A stretch of 64,000 nt of DNA. It comes from Mytilinidion resinicola. Taxonomy: Eukaryota > Ascomycota > Dothideomycetes > Mytilinidiales > Mytilinidiaceae. Below, piece after piece: positions 32,718 to 44,886 of this stretch. The stretch lies in NCBI RefSeq assembly GCF_010093595.1, contig NW_022985455.1, positions 867,650 to 931,649 of the forward strand, given 5' to 3'. The notes beneath the pieces were generated by a model that searched no databases, was not told where the DNA came from, and worked only from the letters and a program-made list of their open reading frames with translations. The first letter of the stretch is position 1. Every line of letters starts with the position of its first letter. A program made the translations under genes and the position numbers.

Positions 32718-34126
32718 GCTACCGCGCGCACGCACGATTGACGATAGGGCACGAGGACATGGGATCGGGCGGGGAGGGGATGTCTGGCGTCCACGCACGC
32801 CATGGGGGAGGTTGCAAGGTGCATCCTGAACGGACGGACTGACATGCATTACTCGCTACCTGGGCCGGACAGGCCCTGCTGCCCTACTACGCTACTTCAG
32901 TAGCATAATCTAAACACGATTGGTGCATGCATCCTTTTTTTGGCTTCCCAACACTATACCTAAATTGCCGTGACTCTTCATCCTCTGCGCTGTCAAACTA
33001 CCTCAGAGGAAAGGTATTTGTTCCTACCTGCCTCTTCGCTACCCTTGAACGAGCCCAGAGCTCACTCATCACGTGACCCTGAAGTCAAAACAACCTTTGC
33101 CCTCCGCACGCGCCCTCCCGGTCCCACCCTGCCAGCTGCCGCCCCCAGACGGCCCATGCAGGGGCCCCGGACCAGCAACTCTACGAATCAAAGCCCCCAA
33201 CCCCGACCTTACCTCGGTCGAAAGTGGGCACGCAAGGGACGGTCAGGCCGCGGGATGATCAATTGCCTTGCTCCGTCTGGCCCCGGAGCCCCGCCGCTGA
33301 ACCGGGGTTAGTGGTCGTTTTGCGTCGGAAGGGGAGGGCATCGCTCGGGGTGAGGATTTCGGGGTTGCTGGATTCGGGGTGAGAAGTTCGGGGGTGGCCA
33401 ATCAGAGGAGCGATAAGGCTACGCGAGACATGGGCGTTTTGCATGCAGTACATAGAGACAGCGAGGTGACAGCGATTCCCTTTTTTTACCCCGGAAAAAA
33501 CGAGGCAATGGTATGTAGCACGCAGACTAGGCCCTGCGGGCCCATATTCTTGCCCTTACCAACAGCCAGCTTCGTCGTGAGGATTCCGGATCGCCGCGCG
33601 CATTGTCGCTTTTGGGGAGGAGTAATGGTTAAAATATCGCTAGACCCCACGGTCGGGCTTGTACCAAGGTAAATGTGCTGGCCAGCCAACTGGAGCATTT
33701 CGTTCATGTGAAGATCCGGGGAGTTTAAGCGAGGACGAGATGATATTCTGCCGCGGCTTGACTTGCTACACGAGATGCTGCGATGGGGCGGATGACTTGG
33801 ACGTCGCCGAGTCCGTCCGGCACTGCAAGACGATAACGACGATCGCGATGTTGAAGTGGCAACCGCGATAGCACAACTGGAAGAATGGCCTGGTGATGAT
33901 CCGGGGCCGGACGAGAAGAGGGGAGACTGGGGAAGGTGTGGGGTAGGGAAAATGGGGTTTATGGGGTAAGAGTTCGACCGTTGCGATGTTTCTTCTTGAG
34001 AGTGCCGTGCCGGTGTATCTCTGATCTCTGATCTCTGATCTCCTCTTTGCTATCGTCTCCATACATCTCGCCGTCTCGTCTGGATTGAAGGCATCCTGTA
34101 TCATTTGAATTGCCCCATCTGCCACC
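32718..34126. other. Intergenic, no supported gene
   Basis: 1.4 kb without a credible frame. A 7-bp CTCTGAT tandem repeat lies at 34019-34039 just upstream of the DUF3712 gene. Confidence 0.5.
34019..34039 (+). repeat. 7-bp tandem repeat x3
   Basis: Three copies of CTCTGAT in the 5' leader or promoter of the DUF3712 gene. Confidence 0.85.
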
Positions 34127-35656
34127 ATGGATAAGTCCCACGATGGTACTTTCTTCGATGCTGAAGACTCTAATCGCGTCACCCTCGTCAATGATGATTC
34201 CAATCGAGATCCCCTCATGAAACATTCCAGCGGCTCAAAATCATCGCCTAGAGCTAGCGAGTTGAGCTATAGCGAGAAAGGCTCCAAAGGGAAAGAAATC
34301 GAAGAGCCGATAGAGGAGAAGCCTATCGACGAGAAACCACCCCCAGATTACGCTTTGGATGGGGCGAAAGAAGACACCGTTACGCATATTGAGCACGCCG
34401 AAACGAATGAAGAAGAACCCCCTCTTAAGCCGTTGCGGCGACGTAGGCGGGCATACAATCACCTGAAGCGGCGATGGTATTTCTACGCTGCTGGTATAGT
34501 CGTCTTTCTCGCAATATTCTTGCCGATTCTGTAAGTCTCATGAGTTCTTTGCTAGACTAAGGACAGCTCTTGTTGTCGCAAATTCAGGGTACTGACCACA
34601 ACCAGATTCCTCGTCATAGTACCCGCACTCGCCCAACGCATTATTAATGTGGCGGCACTCCCTATTCACTGGGTGCACATCCTCGACCCAAAGGCTGACA
34701 CCGTCGGAGTATCTTTCCAAGCGTCACTCAAAGTTCCCATCGGCCTGACTGTCAAGATGGACCCTTTTACTATGTCCTTGTACGACCAAAACGACGACGG
34801 GAAGAGTGTTACGTATCTCAATGCCAATTTACCCGATTATAAGCTGCATGGCAATGCCAATCTCACAGTTCCGTATCAGGTTGATCCGGTTCTGGACAAG
34901 CCCATGTTCTCTAAGTTCATGAGCGATGTCGTCAACAACGCTAAGTTTACCCTGAAAGCGAAGAGCCTGGGAAAAGTGACTGCCCACTTTGGGAAGTTGA
35001 AAGCAAAGGTGAATATGAAGAAAGACATCACCTTGACCGGTAATCTACGATCCAAACCCAACATTCTCCTCTCCGCACTCTAACAATGTTATGCAGGCCT
35101 CGAGAAGTTCAAAGGTTTGGGCATTACCAGCGGCCAACTGGCCCTGCCACCAGAAGACGATGGCGTCAACTTCATCGGCAACCTCTCCGTTCCAAACCAG
35201 TCTATCCTGACCGCTGACATGGGCAACGTCACTCTCAACGCTCTCTCCGGTGATCTAGTCATCGGTAATGTCACCATGTACCACGTCTACCTCTCTCCCG
35301 GCGCGAACGCCATCAAGTTCCGCGGCACCCTCGACTTCATGACCATCCTCCAGAACCTCAAAGCCGTTTACGCCGTCCAAGCCTCATACCTCAAACAAGG
35401 ACAGATCCTCTTGGGCGTTACCGGTACTGCTACCATCTACAACGGCGTCCACATCACCTACATCGAGGAAGTGATGAATGCGCTACGACTCGACGTCCCC
35501 ACCGCGTTGAAGCCGATTGTGCAGCAGTCGCTGCAGGGATTCAAGAGCAACATTTCGGGCGTGGGAACGTACATCTTCAGTAGCTTTGAGAGCTGGATTA
35601 AGACGCTGGATTTGAGTGCGTTGAAGGGGAATGGGACCAATTTGAATACTACGTAG
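34127..35656 (+). CDS. DUF3712 family single-pass membrane protein
   Basis: Exons 34127-34530, 34606-35039 and 35097-35656 give about 465 residues. The first 110 residues are charged, disordered and cytosolic (EEKPIDEKPPPDYAL, then RRRRR). One transmembrane helix follows (YFYAAGIVVFLAIFLPILFLVIVPALA), its coding split by the first intron. The lumenal or extracellular part contains LEA14/AsmA-like beta domains typical of DUF3712 (SFQASLKVPIGL, VPYQVDP, GDLVIGNVTMYH). Family members sit in fungal plasma or vacuolar membranes and have no known activity. The frame stops at TAG 35654, but the same frame continues for 23 codons in a sequence that looks like the natural C-terminus (LTQIIGNLGGLGL) to the next TAG at 35723-35725, so the first TAG may be a recent CAG-to-TAG change. 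Confidence 0.88.
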
Positions 35657-36361
35657 ATTGTGGATAACTTGCAAGATTTGAACCTTACGCAAATCATTGG
35701 GAATTTGGGAGGCTTGGGATTGTAGGTAGGGATTCGGAGTGTTGGGGGTCTAATGAGAAATGAGAAGATAATATTGCTGAAGTCAGGCTACATGCGAATT
35801 GAATCCACTAAAGTCGAAATGAGTTACTATGAAATACCTTTTTGTCATAATTAAAGCTTTAGTGCATTGAGAGGAGGGATCTTAGAAGGTGTTGCAATAG
35901 ACTTCTTTCATTTTGATGACTTGACGTCTTCCTGGCGCCGCAGAGCCGTCCGCATCTCTGGGATAGTCCGAGAAAATGGCTGGCACGTCGAGATGACATA
36001 AAGAAGGGGGGATGTTATAACATTGCGGATATGCTTAGTGAATCCGGCATTGCAATTTGTAACATTGAAGTGTGTCTGGGTAGGGAAAGGAAGAATGCGA
36101 CGTCCGGAATGATGTCAAAAAGCTTGGCATCAACAGGGGCCGCAACCCCTTTTTAACGTGCAGCTGTGATCACCTCTCCGGAAAACCACCTTTAGTTTTG
36201 AATTTATGATAACTTGTCTTTCGAGCGGAGCACCTCCGAGCGTTGGCGGTGGACAGAGCCATCATTGTCGGGCTCAGCACCATGCCAAGGTTCCCCATCC
36301 CCCTTTCGAACGCGTTCATCTCGTCATATTTAATTAGTAGTTTCCTTTCCTCTGAAAAATC
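35657..36361. other. Intergenic between convergent genes, no gene
   Basis: The first 69 bases look like the lost C-terminus of the DUF3712 frame. The rest holds 3' regions of two convergent genes and no further coding sequence. Confidence 0.5.
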
Positions 36362-37228
36362 CTAAACCGCTTTGCCCTCTGACCCAAGCAGTTCAATACA
36401 CTGCTCTACCGCCTTCTGCATCTCTCTCGTTGCCTCCTCTATCAACGCGGTGAAGGGAACCTTCCCCGACTTTTCTGCCCACACCTTTTGACAGGGCGTA
36501 TTCAATACCTTGTTTATGTTCACCTTGCTAACTCCATGCTGAATGCACTTCCCAAATATCTCCTTCGTAAACGGGTCCGACCCATGCAGCACAAGCTCAA
36601 CCTTATGCCCAACCTTCTTATCAATCCCATCCAGCCGCTCATACTCTAGCTGCACACCTCGGGGCCCGTAATTCCCATGTACATTCCCAAAAGCCGGCGC
36701 CAACCAATCAATCCCGCAATCCACAAACTCCTGCGCTTCCTCCGGCGTCGTGAGCAAGCCCTCTAGATCCACGGTATCGCTCACGCCATCCTCCCCTCCC
36801 TCAATCCGCCCCGGCTCCGCTTCAACAGCTATCCCCCGCTCATGGCAGTATTTCGTCAGCTCCGTCGTCAGCCGCAAGTTCTCTTCCTTCTCATAGTGCG
36901 ACATATCCACCATTATGCTGTCGAAGCCGCCCATATCGGCCGCCTGGCGCACGATCTCGGGCGTCTGGGCGTGGTCAAGGTGGACCGAGACTGGGACCGA
37001 AGAGCCTCGGGCAGCTTCGGCAGCGAGGTGGACGAGCAGCCCGCCTGCGTACTGGATCGCCCATGGGAAGAGCAGGATCATGGCGGGCGAGGACTTGGCT
37101 TCGGCGGCGCGGATGGTGGCGAGGATGCCTTCGGTGTTGTAGCAGCACATGGAGGGCACGCCATATTTGTGCTTCCGAGCATGGACGAGGATGGGGAGCG
37201 CTCGGTTATCCTTCATTGAGGCAGCCAT
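36362..37228 (-). CDS. Class II (zinc-dependent) aldolase, fructose-bisphosphate/tagatose aldolase family
   Basis: Intronless, 288 residues, TIM-barrel class II aldolase acting on ketose phosphates or related sugar acids. Visible motifs: N-terminal YGVPSMCCYNTEG, the His/Asp pair SVHLDHAQTPE (residues about 80-90), the Glu-rich VEAEPGRIEGGED (about 135-147), the metal His in FGNVHGNYGPRG, and the phosphate-binding LVLHGSDPF and KVNINK segments near the C-terminus. The C-terminal motifs depart from canonical HGGSG and NVDTD forms, pointing to a non-glycolytic substrate. The ATG at 37228 fits the family start. It is transcribed away from a dehydrogenase 631 bp distant, suggesting a shared promoter and joint role in sugar-acid breakdown. 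Confidence 0.88.
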   Translation of the reverse strand: MAASMKDNRALPILVHARKHKYGVPSMCCYNTEGILATIRAAEAKSSPAMILLFPWAIQYAGGLLVHLAAEAARGSSVPVSVHLDHAQTPEIVRQAADMGGFDSIMVDMSHYEKEENLRLTTELTKYCHERGIAVEAEPGRIEGGEDGVSDTVDLEGLLTTPEEAQEFVDCGIDWLAPAFGNVHGNYGPRGVQLEYERLDGIDKKVGHKVELVLHGSDPFTKEIFGKCIQHGVSKVNINKVLNTPCQKVWAEKSGKVPFTALIEEATREMQKAVEQCIELLGSEGKAV

Positions 37229-37859
37229 TGTGGTATTATGTGATGGTGGAGTAGAGAAAGTAGGTTGGGCGTTAAGGGATCGTGGGCACGTTGTGTTGTA
37301 TGGAGTGAAGATGGGTGAGTGAAAACGGTCATTGACTGGATCAGCTCGTACCGGCTTTCCTTCCGATACTCGGCTTTCTTTTCAAAATGCCGGCATACTT
37401 GCCCCGTTATTTTTCTTCGGGCGATCTTGAAGCGAAGCATTTTCTACTCCGTCGAAACATGACGTTGCGGCCCTGCTGCGGGGTATAGCGGGGCATGGTA
37501 TGATGCTCTATTGCGAATTTCTTATAGGCTCTCTATTTATCCCGTCTTTTTTATCATTTTACCGGAAACATTCATCAGTCCAGTAGGTGTGAGCTCTCTC
37601 AAAAGCAAAGCCCTAGTTGTGGGTCTAGCGGGATACTACATTAGGTTATAAGCGGAGTGTGAAGCTTGAGTACTTTCGTATCCAGGGCTCCACCAGACTT
37701 CGTGCTTAGATTCCGCAAAATCATCCATTCCTTCAATCGATTCTTAGTCTTCTTGTCAATTCGCCTCGTTGCTATTCCAAGCTTCCCATTTATATCTTTC
37801 ATCGGCCTCTTTCAGTTATTCCATCAACGTCTCGCACACAACACGTCTGCATCACCAAC
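37229..37859. promoter_or_regulatory. Divergent promoter region, aldolase / dehydrogenase
   Basis: 631 bp between two divergent starts. I see no gene here and no strong operator. A TTTTTTATCATTTT tract near 37545-37560 and pyrimidine-rich leaders before both ATGs fit fungal promoters. Confidence 0.45.
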
Positions 37860-39272
37860 ATGACTACCAAAGCCCCCATCGGCTTCTGCGGCCTCGGAGC
37901 CATGGGCATGGGCATGGCCACCCACCTCGTCAAATCCGGCCATCAAGTCAAAGGCTTCGACCTCTATCCACCCTCTCTCCAACGCTTCGAAGCCGCGGGC
38001 GGCAACCCATCGCCATCGCTCCTTAACTCCGCAGCCGACATGCCCTTCTACATCGTCATGGTCGCGACCGCCGTGCAAGCCCAGAGTGCCCTGTTCGGCA
38101 CCGCCGGGGAAGAAGGAATCGTGCATAAGCTGCCGCAGGGCGCGGTGCTGCTTCTTTGCTCCACAGTCCCGGCATCGTACGCGGTGAGCGTAGAGCGAGA
38201 ATTAAAAGAAATAGGGAGAGGTGACGTTTTCTTCATCGATAGCCCGGTCTCTGGAGGCGCGTTTCGGGCCGCGGATGGGACGCTGTCTATCATGGCGGGT
38301 GGCAGGACTGCGTCGTTAGAGAAGGGGATGTGGCTGCTGAAGGCAATGAGTGCGCCTAAGAAGTTGTTTATCGTGAAGGGTGGGATTGGCGCGGGCAGCA
38401 ATATGAAGATGGCGCATCAAGTCCTAGCTGCGATCCAGATACTCGTGACGGGCGAGGCGTATGGATTTGCGGCGCGGTTGGGTCTAGATGCAGATAGCGT
38501 CAGGAAAGAGATTGTAGAGGGCGAAGCGTGGAGCTGGATGGTCGAGGATCGAGGGAGGAGGGTTATTGCGGGCTTAGAGGCGTGGAGGCCGGGGGTTAGT
38601 GCGCTGACGATTATACTGAAAGACACCGTAAGCTGCAGTGTCTTCTTTTCGTTGAATCCAGATTCATGTGGATTATTTGCTGGCTGAACTAACGTCTTAA
38701 AGAGCATTATTACTTCTTCGGCGCGCCTCTGCAACTTTCCCGTACCTATGGCATCCGCAGCTGAGCAGGTCTATTTCTCCGGCCTCTCGCAAGGCTTCGG
38801 CTCCGAAGACGATGCGGGAATGGTCCGAGTTTACTACCCCGGCCCAGTTGCGGACGTCAAATGCGATCTCGACAAAGAGACAAAGGCCGCCAAATTGAAG
38901 CTTGTCGTTGACATGCTCATCGGGATATACGTTTGCGCTACAGCAGAGTCAATAGCATTTGCCCAGCAAGTCAATCTGCCATTGGACCAGCTGCACGAGC
39001 TCGCCGTCGATGCGGCTGGTGGAAGTCATGTGTTTCGAGACGTTGGCGCTCAAATGATCAAGGGGTTAACAGGGGATGTTTCGGCGTGGTCGGGGTCGGG
39101 AAAAAGGCTGGACGATGTAGCACAGGGCCTGTCGGAAGCTGCCAATGAGGCACAGAGTCTGAAATGCCCTGCGTTTCTAACGAACGCCGCACTCAGTATG
39201 TTGACGTTGGCTAAAAGGACTGGGGAGAAGGACGCGTCGGCGGCGAGTGTGGTAAAGGTATGGAAATCGTAA
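37860..39272 (+). CDS. 3-hydroxyisobutyrate/L-threonate-type dehydrogenase
   Basis: NAD(P)-dependent beta-hydroxyacid dehydrogenase. Exons 37860-38627 and 38703-39272 (75-nt intron) give 445 residues, longer than the usual 290-300 because a second C-terminal helical unit is present (from about residue 257 on). Motifs: Rossmann GxGxxG in GFCGLGAMGMG (about 8-18), the DSPVSGG substrate signature (about 128), and the catalytic-Lys region NMKMAHQ (about 180). The duplicated C-terminal HIBDH domain resembles LtnD-type L-threonate dehydrogenases. In bacteria LtnD works with a DUF1537 kinase and an aldolase or decarboxylase; here the divergent neighbour is a class II aldolase and no kinase is in the window. 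Substrate assignment is inference. Confidence 0.87.
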
Positions 39273-39863
39273 TGTCCAATGAGAGAAGTTAAGTGGTCAA
39301 TCAACTATGCTGTTGCTTCAAAGTGCTCTCTTCCTTCTCACTACGCTTGTAGTAGTCCCTTTATTCTCTTGGCCATGATCGTGGCATTTCTGCGACCCTC
39401 CAAGTGAACTATCCTGGGAAGCCTTTGAAGCCCTATATGTTTCGTTGCTAGTTATCGTTTATTGAGTTCGTCGGGGTTGTTACGCTGTGGAACCCCTCGC
39501 CTCCAGTGTCTAAGTGCCCCTCACAACGCTATCCACCTTCCCACTTCGCTTGTGCCAACTTACCTGATAGATCTTGAAGCTGTAAAAAGCTCTAGAAACC
39601 TACATGAGTTCTCAATCACAATCACTAAATCTCATCTACACGTTCATATTCTTTGCTACTCTTTTATTGATGATTGCTCTACTTAAGGGCGCTTCGCAGA
39701 GCTTTCCACCCTCCCATTCCGCCGATAGCCGCTCTATGATATCGCTAGCCCTACAACCTGCCTTTGAATTAATCTACCCAAAGATCCCCCACCAAAATCG
39801 GCCCATCCAACCGTCCCGCCTACCTGACAGCCAAGCCATCACCCCCTGGCACCCCTACTCCAC
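39273..39863. other. Intergenic, no supported gene
   Basis: 3' regions of convergent genes. A short frame at 39604 begins with a hydrophobic stretch but runs antisense into the next gene, so it is not called. Confidence 0.5.
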
Positions 39864-40680
39864 TCACATCAAGCTCAGATACGCCTCGATATACGCATCG
39901 ACTCCCCTCATATCCTCCTCGTCCGCCATAAGCACATTCGTCGGCTTCCGCTCCATATCCCCATCCCTAACCACCGGCTCCACCACTCCACCCCCATACC
40001 ACGGCACCAGCTTATCCCCATGGCCATGTCTCTTACTGAAAGTGTAGAACTCAAACTGAGTCCCAATCACCAGCACAACCAACGCGTGCGACACCTCCTC
40101 TCCACCCACCATGACCTTCTGAATCCGCGTCCCTCCAAGCTTCGTCGACGTCATCTGAAGCAGCCGCATCGGCAGTCCGCCCCAACGCTCCAAGTGATTC
40201 CAGAACGCGTTGTCCTCCTTAGTCGCGAGGCTCTTGGCCGCCTCGTCGGTGCGGTCAGCGATGGTGTTGAAGATGATGTGTGTCCGCAAGCCGTCGTCGA
40301 GCTGCAGCGCCGCCGCGCACCAGGTCTTGATAGTGCGGTGCAGGCGGGCCGTGGCGGAGAGACTGCCGGTTGTGTCGGTGTGGAGCTTGAAGCCGACACG
40401 GGAAGGGCAGAAGTGGGATAGAAGGGCGGCGGCGAGGTTGGTCGCGGACTTGCGGCGCTGTGCAATGGCTTCTGCGCCCTTTGCGGGAGAAGTGTAGTAG
40501 TTGGCGCCGAAGTCGAGAAATTGCCGCGAGAGGGTTTCGGGCCATTTTGCGGGGGCGTAGGTGGAGAGCGGGTTTTCTGGGAGCTCGTTGTCGAGCCTCC
40601 TGTGTTAGAAGGGGTTCGTCAGTGCTGTTGGTACCGTTGATGGAGCGAGACGTCGTCGAGGAGGTGTCATGAGGTTGCAT
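39864..40680 (-). CDS. Conserved-looking hypothetical protein
   Basis: Exons 40652-40680 and 39864-40599, minus strand, with a 52-nt intron (GTCTCG...ACACAG), give 254 residues. I infer the short first exon because it supplies an ATG and keeps the frame; the donor is weak, so the 5' end is uncertain. The body is clearly coding: DNELPENPLSTYAPAKWPE, then a helix-rich segment (LSRQFLDFGANYY, EAIAQRRKSATNLAAALLSH), a central RLHRTIKTWCAAALQL, and a C-terminus with ADEEDMRGVDAYIEAYL. There is no signal peptide, membrane helix or motif I recognise. It is next to the sugar-acid pair, but no functional link can be shown. Confidence 0.6.
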
Positions 40681-41684
40681 CGGGGTCGTTTGAAGATATC
40701 GTGGACACTCACATGATTACAGTGCTAGTACACAATTGCACTGCTGCCAAAGAGTAGTCGTACGATACCAACTTAGTGCTGGAAAAGGATAAAATCTAAG
40801 TTTGCGTAAGAAGAGAATGATGTGGTGGGGAGAGAGGAGTTGTCGGCTTGGAGGGGTGACTGGGAGAAAAACTTACCTATTGTTCCGTTCACCACATTCA
40901 TTATATTCTGCTTGGCCGATAATGATAGAACCCACGTCATCTGTGTCTTTCTTCCGTTTTCCGGCATTCACCAGCGTAGGGCTTATAAATCTGGGTGAAT
41001 TCCGCTGGATTTTACTTCCATCTGAAGTTTCGCCGCGGACCTCTTCTTTTCGTCTCAACTCTAATAGTGCCAAAATGTCGCGTCGTCGCTCCCGTCCTAC
41101 ATAATCAGCTCCAAAGAGTAACATTGGTAACCAAAGGAACCCGCTGGTAAGCGCGTCTCCGTTTGCTGCGGTTGAGTAGTCGTCTATCGTCACGTGACCA
41201 TTCGCTTGTTTCCATCTCATCTCTCTCCGTCCTGTAATCTTGTACAAACCCCTTGCTAACCGCCAGAACTCACCAGAATCCTAGAGCTTTGCCTTTTGTT
41301 CCGCGCAGTATGGAACAAGACGCGGCCGCTCAATCGCAAGGGCCGTCTATCATTGAGCGTGGTTCTGAAAAGACTGAAGAGACTGGAGACCTAAGTCGGC
41401 CACCCTAAGAAGAACGTGCTGTAGATAAAAGTACGGATGGCACCCTTTCAGAGGGATGGCACCAAATACACGAGCAAAGGCCGGGGGGGCTGCCGTTCGA
41501 ATTGCGAGAATGGCAGAGGGGGCAAATGAGGTGGAGAACGGAAAGCCAGAGAAGACTGAGAAGAAAGGTAAGAAATGGCCTTACTACTGGACATCTTAAA
41601 TCGCTCTAATGCATACATACGGAGAAATATATCTTTGATGTATATGTGTGTTCCCAGGCACCGGATTACCTACCGTGATTACCT
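40681..41684. other. Intergenic; possible degenerate gene fragment at about 41311-41570
   Basis: From ATG 41311 a frame reads M-E-Q-D-A-A-A-Q-S, then Ser/Glu-rich residues, meets TAA at 41407-41409 and continues plausibly afterwards (EERAVDKSTDGTL). It may be the remnant of a small gene, but I cannot name it. No other coding sequence is supported. Confidence 0.35.
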
Positions 41685-44600
41685 CTATGAGTCTACCGAA
41701 TACTCATCAATAACACTCTTCGGCTTGACAAACTTTCCTATAGGCTTATACTCCAAATGATCGAGCCCAAATCCTTTCGGACCGCCAATCTCAATCCCGC
41801 GAGGCGTGGATGTCCATCTATCTGACGCTGTGATCCCCAGAACGGTCACCAGTAGACCATACCTATACTCAGGCGTCCCGATAGCCTCCCCATTCTGAGC
41901 ATCGATGACTGCAATAAGGTCTGGGACGGTTGCGAGCACGTCTTCGCTCCCATCCTCATTCATTTTCATGGCAGCAATGTTCTCATTCTTAAACGGGATC
42001 TTGATCTTCCCAGAGAACTCCGATGCTTTGTCCGCACCTCCATCGCTGATATCAGCACCTTCGATGATGACTTCGCCATAGACGTGGCCCATTCGCAGAG
42101 TCCTCTCGACCCCTACAATCTTGCCTTTGAAGAGAACCTGTGCGGTTTCAGGTCCTCCCACTTCGTCGATAATTGATTCTGCTACATTGTCGATGCGATT
42201 ATTCTTTCGCGCTTTGGCGACCGCACGCCCGATTCTCCAGGATAAGGATATGGTGTGCTCGACTACCCACCTCTTCGTCTCTGCCCCAGTCACAGGACCT
42301 TCCGCGCAACCAACGTGCGAGCCCAATTGCGCAAGGCCTGCTCGGAATACCTTTTCCACGGTGAGGTCACTCTTGGCTTTCGGCATGTACACGACGTTCC
42401 CATTGCCGTCTGTCATAACGATTGGGCAGAAGACGGGCTGTCGTTCATCGAAGACCACCGGCGTAGTCTGCCACTTGGTGGGATAGGCACGACCCATCCA
42501 GTCGCCATCCACGGTCGGGATGTCCATGTTCGTGCTGGCGCCGAGAATCATACCTTGGAGGCCGTTACCGCCGCCGATTTCGAGCGCGATCATGTGGGTT
42601 GCTCGACCCCCTTTGAAGAGGGCGTAGAGTTCCTCTTGTGCCTGTAACATTCTATTATAGTCGATTAGCATGAAACGTGTGTGACAACGGGGGCAATAGT
42701 ACTCACTCATCACCTTGCAGCTTCTCAATTCCAACGGTTGGCGACCCAGCACCTCCTCCGCAGCCGATCAGATCATCGTCTTTCAGGTCATACGGATTGG
42801 TCACTTTTATGACACCACCTGCCCGCAATATACTGCGCATCCGAAGCATGCTGGAATATGGACTACCTCCTCCGCCCGTTCCGAGGATGTAGCAGCCAAT
42901 TGTGATCCAGCTCAAATCAGTTTCGCTTATGTACCAGGTCCGGTTCTCAACTCGTGGTTTGTAGGCCTCAATTTCCTCCTCTTTAACAACGCTCTCTACC
43001 TCGTTTTCTGTTTTCTCTTTCGACGCTTGGTTGAATTCTTTCATCTCGTCATCCGCCTCTTCGCTCCCTGGTATATGAAGATGCTCAAAGTCACTAGCGC
43101 GAGAGAAATCGAAGTCTCCAGCTGCTCGAATTATGAATCGTGTTTTATGCGCAATATACTGCAGCGGCAGGGTTTCCACCTCGACGATCTTCACAGACTC
43201 TCGAATTGCGCCAGCTTCTACCGTCTTTCCTACGGCCTCGGCTGAGATCTCCTCCAGCAATTGCTTCGTGTTCTTTGTTTCGGTAGACTTTACAGTGTCA
43301 ATGACTGCACTCACTCGAGCCATGGCGGCGCCAATCGCATTGGCTACCCCAGACCACTTTGGTTTGAGGACTTGACTGGCGCCCAGCAAAGTATCTGGCG
43401 CAATGACAGCTCCTCCTCCTACCAGAAGGACTGGGAGGTCTTCGGGAGACGTCTTCATTGTGTCGATGACCTTTTCTAGCATTTTATTTACAGTGGCCTT
43501 ATACTCCGCGGCTTCTGATGCTGTAATCTTTGCCACTAGCGAAGCATTGCCTATGCCAAGCGACGGATCTGAAGCAACGGTGTAGTCCGTGGCTGTATGT
43601 ACGTCGCCGCCAAATACAAGTGCCTTGTCTGGTAGTTTGTACCCGACTGACTCTGGGCCGACAGTCATTTTTCCTGCAATGGTTCGGACGAGGGAACCAC
43701 CACCTAGACCTACACTGCTGAATTTTAGCGTGCTTCAGTTCACTAAAGAATGAAGCCAAGAATCCGAACATGCATACCTCTTCACGTCAGGACAAGAGAA
43801 GTTCATTCTCACGCCAGACAGCTCACTATAGGCAGCTTGCTGTCGTGGAAAGCCGTTTGCTAGCAGCAAACCGACATCCGTTGTCGTTCCACCTGTCCTA
43901 TTGTCATTCGCCGAACCATTGAGTCATTGCCAACATACTCACCTACATCAACCACCATCATAGCCTCCTTAATCTCACTCCCCACCAGAAACGCCGCGCC
44001 TCTCATGCTATTCGTCGGCCCACTAGAGAAGGTCCTAATCGGCAGCCTCGCCGCGGCATCACCACTTAAAAGGGTCCCATCATTCTGCGTAATGAAAACT
44101 GGGCATTTCAGCCCCAGCTTGTGAATCGGCTCCTGGAAACTCCTGATTGTCTTCTTGGCAAATGCCAAAATGCTCGCATTCAAAATCGCCGCGTTCTCGC
44201 GCTCTAGAAACCCCAGATTCGCCACTTCGGCGCTCAGCACGACGTCCACACCTTGAATCTCCTCGCGGATGATGGCGGCGGCGCGCTCTTCTTGCTTCTC
44301 TATCGTGTCGATGGGGCTGAAAACGCCGTTGACAACGACGCTTTTGATGCCTTTCGATTTGATGATGGCGCATTCGCGCCTGATCTCGGCTTCGTCGAGG
44401 GCGCTGATTAGATTGCCATCGACTTCAAGTCCGCCTTTGACGAGGGCATAGTAGCCCAGGATTAGACGGCGCATATCAGCGGGCCAGTCGACGCAAGGGG
44501 GTGCGTGTTTGGAGAAGGGCCCACAGAGACGGAGAACCGCGACGCTTGAGAGGCGGGTGGAGTCGCGGGTGACGACTGCGTTGACGAAGTGGGTGGTTCC

Positions 44601-44886
44601 GATTGTGACGGATGCAATCGAATCAGGTGATACGGAAGCGCTGGTAAACATGGTTTGGATGGCTGAAATAATGCCCGCACTAGGGTTTGGAGTTGTTGGG
44701 GACTTGTGCCTAAGGATTCGACATGAGTTTGAGAGTTTTCGGAAGTTTGAGAGAAGAGTACCATGCTATGATGCCTTTTTCTGGTTCTGAAGCTCGAGAT
44801 GGATCGAGGATTACGCCGTCTGTATTCGTCCCGCCGACATCTACGCCTATCCGAAGGGTTTTTGAGGAGATTGGAACGGAGCCCAT
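41685..44886 (-). CDS. Hydantoinase/oxoprolinase with C-terminal DUF917
   Basis: ATP-dependent hydrolase family opening cyclic amides such as hydantoins or 5-oxoproline. Five exons on the minus strand: 44762-44886, 43943-44709, 43778-43892, 42707-43714, 41685-42651, giving 993 residues. Residues about 10-25 hold the actin-like phosphate loop IGVDVGGTNTDGVIL (Hydant_A_N). A second Gly-rich loop, GGTTTDVGLLLANG, spans the second splice junction (about 300). The hydantoinase A domain ends near 560. A linker rich in Glu/Lys leads to DUF917 beginning LGTGGGGSPYSS (about 612) and running to the C-terminus; in bacteria this domain family is fused or adjacent to hydantoinase A. All four introns are 50-63 nt and restore conserved sequence exactly. 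The divergent NCS1 permease suggests uptake plus cleavage of a cyclic nitrogen compound in the cytosol. Confidence 0.92.

Noticed and set aside
33259..33707. Several overlapping short frames in the GC-rich intergenic region
   Set aside because: Overlapping on both strands with biased composition and no features.
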